Shown piece after piece: positions 40,572 to 45,472 of a stretch of DNA of 45,472 nucleotides; position 1 is the stretch's first letter; each line of letters starts with the position of its first letter. The stretch comes from Dehalococcoidia bacterium (GTDB lineage: Bacteria; Chloroflexota; Dehalococcoidia; UBA2979), in assembly GCA_019694855.1 (NCBI GenBank), contig JAIBBD010000012.1, forward strand, positions 1 to 45,472, read 5' to 3'. Position numbers and translations under genes: made by a program. The notes beneath the pieces are model-generated. The model saw nothing but the letters and a program-made list of their open reading frames with translations, ran no database searches and was not told the DNA's origin.

Positions 40572-43054
40572 GGGCGTCTCCCCCGTGCGATCACGAGGAA
40601 GCGGTCGAGCGATGTCGCCAGTCCGGAGACCGTTTCGGCGCTCACCGCCGTGCCAGCCGCCCCCGCCTGCTCGACGCTCGCGGCGTTCGAGGACAGCGCG
40701 ACCGCGCCCACGCTGGCGGAAAGCCCCTTCAGCGAATGCGCGGCCTGCCGGCTCTCGGCGGCGTCGGCCCGCTCCGCGGCGCCGCGCAGCGTCTCGAGCC
40801 GCGTCCGAGCCTCGTTCGCGAACAGCTCGAGGAGCGATTGCTCTCCCGGCTCATCGAGTTCCAGCAGTGCATCGAGACGGTCGAAGTCAATGGCGTCGTC
40901 CACGAAGTCCTCCCCTGTCGGCGGCTCCGGTGTCTGCGCATTGCGGTGCAGACTCTCGGTAAGCTGGGCGAGCGTGAACGGTTTCGGGAGGATGTCGTTG
41001 AAGCCGGAACGCAGGCAATTCTCGCGTTCCTCAGGAGTGACGCTCGCGGTCATCGCGAGGATCGGCAGTAGCCCTCCGGCGTCGCGGATCCGACGGAGCG
41101 CCTGGAAGCCGTCCATGATTGGCATTGAGATGTCCATCAGGATGAGGTCGTAGTCGCCTTCAGCGGCGGCACGCACGCCCGACTCCCCGTCGCTTGCGAG
41201 GTCGGAGGGGATTCCGAGGCGCGCCAGCATTCGCGAGGCGATCACGCGGTTAGTCTCGTTGTCGTCCACCACGAGGACGCGGCGGATGTTCAGTGCCTCG
41301 GCTGCGGCCGCACTCACTGGCGTCGCGGCGGAGGCGGAGTCGGTCGGTTCCGTCCACGCCGGCAGCGGCAGCAGCACGCGGAACACTGAGCCGCGTCCTG
41401 GCTCGCTCTCCACCTCAATCGCCCCACCCATGAGCTTGACGAGGCTCAATGAGATCGAGAGACCGAGGCCCGTGCCGCCGAACCGCCTCGTCGTGCTCGA
41501 CTCGGCCTGCTCAAATGGCTCGAAGATCGCTGCGAGGCGGGACGGGTCAATGCCAATGCCCGTGTCGCGCACCCGGATTTCGACACCGCTTCCGCCATCT
41601 AGGCGAGGCGCGGTCTCCACCGTGACCTCCCCGGTCGGCGTGTACTTCACCGCGTTCCCCACGAGGTTCATCAGTACTTGGCGGATGCGCGTCCGGTCTC
41701 CTACGAACTCGGATGGTAGTCCTGGGTTCGTCTGCTGCCGCAGCCGGAGGCCCTTCGCGCCCGCGGTGGGCCCGATCATCTCGATCGCCTCGCGCACCAC
41801 CGCCGCGAGCTCGAAACGGGCGTCTTCGAGCGTCAGCTTTCCGGCTTCCAGCTTCGAGAAATCGAGGACATCGTTGATGACATCCAACAGAGCGTGCGCG
41901 GAGACATCGAGTGTGTTCGTCAGGCCGGCCTGCTCGTCATCGAGCGGCGTGGAGCGCAGTAGCTCCACCATGCCGATGACGCCGTGGAGCGGTGTCCGGA
42001 TCTCGTGGGACATACGTGCAAGGAAGTCGGCGCGCGCTTGGTACGCCGCGTCGCGCTCCTGTTCGGCTCGCACGCGGGCGAGACGGCCGCTGACCCAGTT
42101 CGCCATCACGTTCTGCAGGTCGACCTCGCGGGCCTCGAAGGGCCGCGAGTGCGCGGCTAACCCGAAGAAGCTGATGCAGCCGTAGACCGTGCCATCGACG
42201 ATCAACGGCGATCCGAGGTATGCCTGCAATCCGAAGTCGCGGTAGGCCTGGCGTTCCGAGAAGACAGTCCCGGCCACGTCGGCGATCGCCGCCGGCTGGC
42301 CGCTGCTGATCACCTCCGCGCAGAACGTGTTCTCGACGTCCAACATCTGGCCCCGCCGCAGTGGGAATACGTCCGGTCCGTACACCTCGTCGATTTCGTA
42401 GCCGGTGCTGGTCATGTGACCGATGAGGCCTGCGTCCATCCCAAAGAGCTGGCAACCGAAGTTCAGCAGCCGATTGAGCTGTTCGGACAGGTCGAGGCCC
42501 GCGTCGGCGGTCAGGGTGTACAGGCTGCGCAGCGCGTCCTCTTGCTCGAGGAGTGACAGCAGCAGGTTGCTCCGTCGCAACTGCAGCCGGTCCATGACAT
42601 GTCGGCAGAGCAGCTGCAACGCGTTCTGCTGACTTGCGGAGAGCGTGGCCGGCTCGCTCCCAAGCACCATGACCGCCCCGACCCGGATCCCCTCCGGCGT
42701 GGTGAGCGGCGCTGCCGCGACGAAGTGGACGCCGTAAGTCGTGAGCAGTGGGTGGGCGGGCCACCGATCGGCGATCGCCTCACCGCTGACGATGAGTGCA
42801 TCGCCGCTGCCCGCGACCAGGTCTCGAGTGAGCGACTGGCTCATTGGCAGGGAGGCGGCTTCGAAGCCGACCGTGGCCTTGAACCACTCCCGCTCTCCGT
42901 CGAGGAACGAGATCGTCGCCATCGACGTTCCGCAGGCGAGGGCGGCCAGCGAGGCGAGGCCGTCAAGCTCGGGTTCGGATCGCGCCTCGAGCACCTCGAG
43001 GTCACGCAGCGCGCCGAGCCGCTCTTCCACTCGGTCCACGATCTGCTCAGTCAT
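40568..43054 (-). CDS. Hybrid histidine kinase: GAF-GAF-HisKA-HATPase-REC-HPt
   Basis: 828-residue soluble sensor kinase. Two GAF-type sensor domains (about 20-155 and 180-335) lead to a HisKA helix with His350 in ARMSHEIRTPLHGVIG, an HATPase with N-box LMNLVGNAVKY and G boxes RDTGIGI and FGGTGLGL, a receiver with Asp641 in LILMDISMP, and an HPt with His773 in AAHSLKGLSA. A complete His-Asp-His relay is thus inside one chain and could pass phosphate to the fused receiver of the next gene. No membrane helix is seen. ATG 43054 is the likely start though no ribosome site precedes it; a longer frame from GTG 43129 is possible. Confidence 0.93.
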   Translation of the reverse strand: MTEQIVDRVEERLGALRDLEVLEARSEPELDGLASLAALACGTSMATISFLDGEREWFKATVGFEAASLPMSQSLTRDLVAGSGDALIVSGEAIADRWPAHPLLTTYGVHFVAAAPLTTPEGIRVGAVMVLGSEPATLSASQQNALQLLCRHVMDRLQLRRSNLLLSLLEQEDALRSLYTLTADAGLDLSEQLNRLLNFGCQLFGMDAGLIGHMTSTGYEIDEVYGPDVFPLRRGQMLDVENTFCAEVISSGQPAAIADVAGTVFSERQAYRDFGLQAYLGSPLIVDGTVYGCISFFGLAAHSRPFEAREVDLQNVMANWVSGRLARVRAEQERDAAYQARADFLARMSHEIRTPLHGVIGMVELLRSTPLDDEQAGLTNTLDVSAHALLDVINDVLDFSKLEAGKLTLEDARFELAAVVREAIEMIGPTAGAKGLRLRQQTNPGLPSEFVGDRTRIRQVLMNLVGNAVKYTPTGEVTVETAPRLDGGSGVEIRVRDTGIGIDPSRLAAIFEPFEQAESSTTRRFGGTGLGLSISLSLVKLMGGAIEVESEPGRGSVFRVLLPLPAWTEPTDSASAATPVSAAAAEALNIRRVLVVDDNETNRVIASRMLARLGIPSDLASDGESGVRAAAEGDYDLILMDISMPIMDGFQALRRIRDAGGLLPILAMTASVTPEERENCLRSGFNDILPKPFTLAQLTESLHRNAQTPEPPTGEDFVDDAIDFDRLDALLELDEPGEQSLLELFANEARTRLETLRGAAERADAAESRQAAHSLKGLSASVGAVALSSNAASVEQAGAAGTAVSAETVSGLATSLDRFLVIARGRRP

Positions 43055-43155
43055 CGTCGGGCGTGGCGGGTGCCACAGCGCGACCCGCGCTCGGCCGGAA
43101 CGCGAAGCGGGCGCGGTCGGCAACACCAAATTGAGGCGCCGGTCTCATCGAGGTA

Positions 43156-43185
43156 GTCAGTCCTCGAATGCTGTGCTGTCAGTCC
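43156..43185. repeat. Direct repeat GTCAGTCCT upstream of the kinase operon
   Basis: GTCAGTCCT occurs at 43156-43164 and 43178-43186, 22 bases apart (two helical turns), about 100 bases before the kinase start on the minus strand. This spacing suits a dimeric activator. The rest of the 210-base gap holds no gene. Confidence 0.4.
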
Positions 43186-43264
43186 TTAACATCGCGGACG
43201 CGTGGCGACTTCCATGCGAGTCTCGATGCTGCCGAAGCATGCCGCGAACGTCCGAAGCGCGCAA

Positions 43265-44545
43265 CTACGGTGCGAAGCGATAGCCACCGGTCGTCGCCAG
43301 GATGTAGTAGGCGCTGGAATCGATGAACCGCTGCCAGGAAGGGGCGCTCGCCCCACCGGTCTCCACCCAGTCCACCCAGCCTCCACGGACGCCGTTACCG
43401 TCAGGCGTCACCTGGTGCAATCCACTCCCTGCCGCCCACGAACTGGTGGAGCTGCAGTACGTCTGCTGCCCGGTGTCCAGCCAGACGAGACATGCCTGGA
43501 AGGAGTATCCCGGCGAAAGGCGGTCCGCCTCGGAGCCGTCGTTCCAGACGGCCGCGCCGGTGGCGGCGTTCACGAGGTGAGCCTGGATCCAGCTGCCGAC
43601 CGCGGCGCCAACGCCCGCGGCGGGGACGTCGAGCATCTGCGGTGCGTAGTTGATCCATTCGTGCTCGGTCAGCGTTGACACGCCGTTCTCGTCGATCGCC
43701 CCGTACCAGACTGGCGAGCCGGGGTCTTTCAGCCGCGTATTGATGCCGTTCAAGATGCGACCGCTGGCCGCCGCATAGCGATTCGCGCGCACGGCGTCGC
43801 CCTGTGTGCGCGCCCACTTCTCCGCGGCCTTCAGCGCCTGATACCCATATGAGTTGTCAGATGTCCAACGCCAGCGGAGATAGCTGCCGTTCGAGTCCAG
43901 ACCGCCGCCGAGCAGTCCGTCGTCGGCCCCGCCCTTGTTCGTGGGGTCCTGCAGGCGCACGAGGAAGTCGGCGCCCCCCATCATCGCGGCGTACCAGCTC
44001 CGGCTGAATCCGAGCCGGTCGAGCGCGAGCATCACCTCGGCGGTCTGCGTCGGCGACTTGCTCAGGACTACGGGGGCAGCGTACGAGTACTGGTCGTACC
44101 AGCTGCCGTCGCTCGCCTGCATCCGCACGAGATAGTCCGCGGCCTGCTGTGCGCGCTGGCGGTAGCTCGACGCTCCAAGGCAGTCGCTCGCCCGCACGAG
44201 CCCAAGGATCGCCATCGCATTCTCGCGCGGCACGACCCAGGTCGGTGCGCCGAAGACGTTGTTGATGGCACCGGACGCACGGTCGTTCTTCTTCACGTAC
44301 TGCGACGCGACGATGTAGTCAGCCTCGAGCTGAACGTCAGCGGCGTTCGCGCACGCCGCGAGAGCCGGCGTCGCGGCCCCCGAGTGCTGCAGCCGCGGCG
44401 TCACCACGAGCGCGAGCATGCCGATCAGCGGCGCCAGCACCAGGTGCAGGCCGCGACGACGCACCAGCACCAGGGATTTGGGCCCGCGCCGCTCTTGCCG
44501 TGCCGCCTCACGAGACGGAGCTGCGCCCCGCCGGTCTGTCCCCAT
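43265..44545 (-). CDS. Secreted alpha/alpha-toroid protein (glycosidase/prenyltransferase-repeat fold)
   Basis: 426-residue exported protein. A basic leader and one helix (GLHLVLAPLIGMLALVVTP) form a signal anchor. The rest shows repeated helical hairpins with Gly/Trp turns, e.g. AADYLVRMQASDGSWYDQY, then ADFLVRLQDPTNKGG and SYGYQALKAAEKWAR, which fits an alpha/alpha toroid as in six-hairpin glycosidases or squalene-cyclase repeats. I cannot assign catalytic residues. ATG 44545 removes an implausible extension; no ribosome site is clear. It is upstream of, and on the same strand as, the kinase-glycosyltransferase pair. A role in cutting or modifying the polymer is plausible but inferred. Confidence 0.75.
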   Translation of the reverse strand: MGTDRRGAAPSREAARQERRGPKSLVLVRRRGLHLVLAPLIGMLALVVTPRLQHSGAATPALAACANAADVQLEADYIVASQYVKKNDRASGAINNVFGAPTWVVPRENAMAILGLVRASDCLGASSYRQRAQQAADYLVRMQASDGSWYDQYSYAAPVVLSKSPTQTAEVMLALDRLGFSRSWYAAMMGGADFLVRLQDPTNKGGADDGLLGGGLDSNGSYLRWRWTSDNSYGYQALKAAEKWARTQGDAVRANRYAAASGRILNGINTRLKDPGSPVWYGAIDENGVSTLTEHEWINYAPQMLDVPAAGVGAAVGSWIQAHLVNAATGAAVWNDGSEADRLSPGYSFQACLVWLDTGQQTYCSSTSSWAAGSGLHQVTPDGNGVRGGWVDWVETGGASAPSWQRFIDSSAYYILATTGGYRFAP

Positions 44546-44725
44546 GACGCCAGAATCGCAGAACCCGTACGCGCGCACGTCCGCACAGTGCTGTATCCGA
44601 CGGCATACGTCACACATCACGTTCGTAGCGCCTCTCGGCGCCGTTTATTACCCTACCGTCGTCGGGTAGAGGTATGTGCGATGTACGACGTGACAGCCTT
44701 GCATGGGCTCAATTAGGCAGCTGAC
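44546..44725. other. Divergent intergenic region without a gene
   Basis: This 180-base gap separates the divergent toroid and HAF-like genes. I see only a weak CTACC/GGTAG hairpin near 44660 and no clear promoter or RNA element. Confidence 0.3.
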
Positions 44726-45472
44726 GTGTACGGGTTGAGTTCAGCAGGTGACGCGGTGGGCGTCTCCTACGCGTCCGGCTGGGTCGGTTCTCGCTGGCAA
44801 AACGCCGCCCTTGCCTACGCGATGCCGCCCGCGAGCATGAGCGTCCTCTATGGCGTGAACACCGCTCGTGTCGCGGTGGGGCGGCAGCTCGTTTCCACCT
44901 CGCCATCCGCCGGCATCGTTGCGAAGGGTGGTGCGGTGTTCAATGTCTCGGACGACGTCGGTCCGGATGCCTTGCTCACCGAGGTGAACAACGCTGGTAT
45001 GGGCTGCGGGTGGAATCTTCAGAGCGGACGCGGGTTCCTGTATGACGTGAATTCGATGACGGTCGCGCGCTGGATCGACCCGTTCGTCGGTGACGAACCC
45101 ATCTCACTCTTCGCCGTGAATGCAGCCGGTCATGTCGCGGGCTTGAGCGGCCACCGAGCGTTCGTTGGCGGCTCCTCGCTTACGGATCTGGGACCTGCCG
45201 GATTCGTAAGTGACTTGAACGACTCAGACGTTGTCTGCGGTTCGGTCGAGGCGTCCGGTCCCGCCGGCTTCCTTCCCGCGGCGTGGACTCCCGGACAGAG
45301 CGGCGCCAGAGCGATCCCGCTGCCCGGGGGCTTTGTGGGTGGCCACGCCGCCGCCGTCAACAACCAGGGGGACATTGTCGGCACCTGCTGGCGGGGCGGG
45401 CTGATGGACCGGACGCAGTCCGCCTTCATCCACCGATCCGATGCCACCGTCGACCTCAACACCCTGCTCAAC
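44726..45472 (+). CDS. HAF-repeat-like beta protein (3' end beyond window)
   Basis: Open frame from GTG 44726 to the window edge, 249 residues seen, ending HRSDATVDLNTLLN. It carries repeated segments of the HAF type: YGLSSAGDAVGVSYASG, then VNNAGMGCGWNLQSG, VNAAGHVAGLSGHRAF, LNDSDVVCGSVEASG and VNNQGDIVGTCWRGG, expected to form beta blades. Such proteins are usually extracellular, yet no signal peptide is visible, and an in-frame TAG lies 12 bases upstream of the GTG. TTG 44735 is another possible start. Either it is cytoplasmic, or the 5' end has decayed. Function unknown. Confidence 0.7.
   Translation, partial: MYGLSSAGDAVGVSYASGWVGSRWQNAALAYAMPPASMSVLYGVNTARVAVGRQLVSTSPSAGIVAKGGAVFNVSDDVGPDALLTEVNNAGMGCGWNLQSGRGFLYDVNSMTVARWIDPFVGDEPISLFAVNAAGHVAGLSGHRAFVGGSSLTDLGPAGFVSDLNDSDVVCGSVEASGPAGFLPAAWTPGQSGARAIPLPGGFVGGHAAAVNNQGDIVGTCWRGGLMDRTQSAFIHRSDATVDLNTLLN

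Noticed and set aside
1-45472. tRNA, rRNA, CRISPR array, transposon or prophage genes
   Set aside because: No cloverleaf, regularly spaced repeats, transposase, integrase or terminal inverted repeats were seen by eye on either strand.

Overview
The window is gene-dense, very GC-rich bacterial DNA (41 protein-coding genes supported, two of them cut by the window edges; no rRNA, tRNA, CRISPR array or insertion sequence seen). The most likely source is a Chloroflexota bacterium, perhaps of the Dehalococcoidia/SAR202 type. This is inference from content: several acyl-CoA genes (two-part CaiB/BaiF transferase, DUF35 plus thiolase-like pair, enoyl-CoA hydratases, MaoC pair, SDR), a TrpB2-type tryptophan synthase and a heliorhodopsin. 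A complete mutS-mutL pair argues against most Actinobacteria.

Layout. 1-3155 (minus): MacB/LolCDE-type ABC exporter operon led by a PadR regulator with an operator over its own start codon. 3254-6874: small CxxC protein, two-gene MaoC hydratase unit, MFS exporter, enoyl-CoA hydratase. 6950-11420: mutS-mutL operon. 11417-20191: acyl-CoA metabolism (NDP-forming acyl-CoA synthetase alpha part, DUF35 Zn-ribbon plus thiolase-like protein, fused CaiB/BaiF transferase) and an orphan Tat lipoprotein substrate-binding protein. 20261-23275: metal-ion island with an Nramp-like carrier, a yybP-ykoY manganese riboswitch, a small charged protein and a TerC/Alx membrane protein. 23323-26908: VOC protein, SRPBCC plus ArsR pair with a long palindromic operator, crotonase, SDR, DUF1508 protein. 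26995-33728: HerA-like ATPase, zinc metallopeptidase, a second ABC exporter, TrpB2. 33844-38204: ferritin-like protein, double-CDGSH protein, heliorhodopsin, divergent peroxiredoxin-like gene, SUI1 protein, GlsB-like membrane protein. 38241-45472: a two-gene signalling unit in which a hybrid histidine kinase is co-transcribed with a protein fusing a receiver, a degenerate GGDEF domain and a family-2 glycosyltransferase, then a secreted alpha/alpha-toroid protein and the start of a HAF-repeat-like protein.

The two most interesting units are (i) the heliorhodopsin gene back to back with a PRXL2-type peroxiredoxin, with mirror-image promoter elements between them and Fe-S/ferritin-like genes beside them, suggesting light sensing tied to oxidative stress; and (ii) the kinase/receiver-GGDEF-glycosyltransferase pair, which looks like a phosphorelay acting directly on a membrane polysaccharide synthase. 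A recurrent -10-like motif, TAnnCTG(G), is visible before several genes, and many genes start with GTG or TTG.
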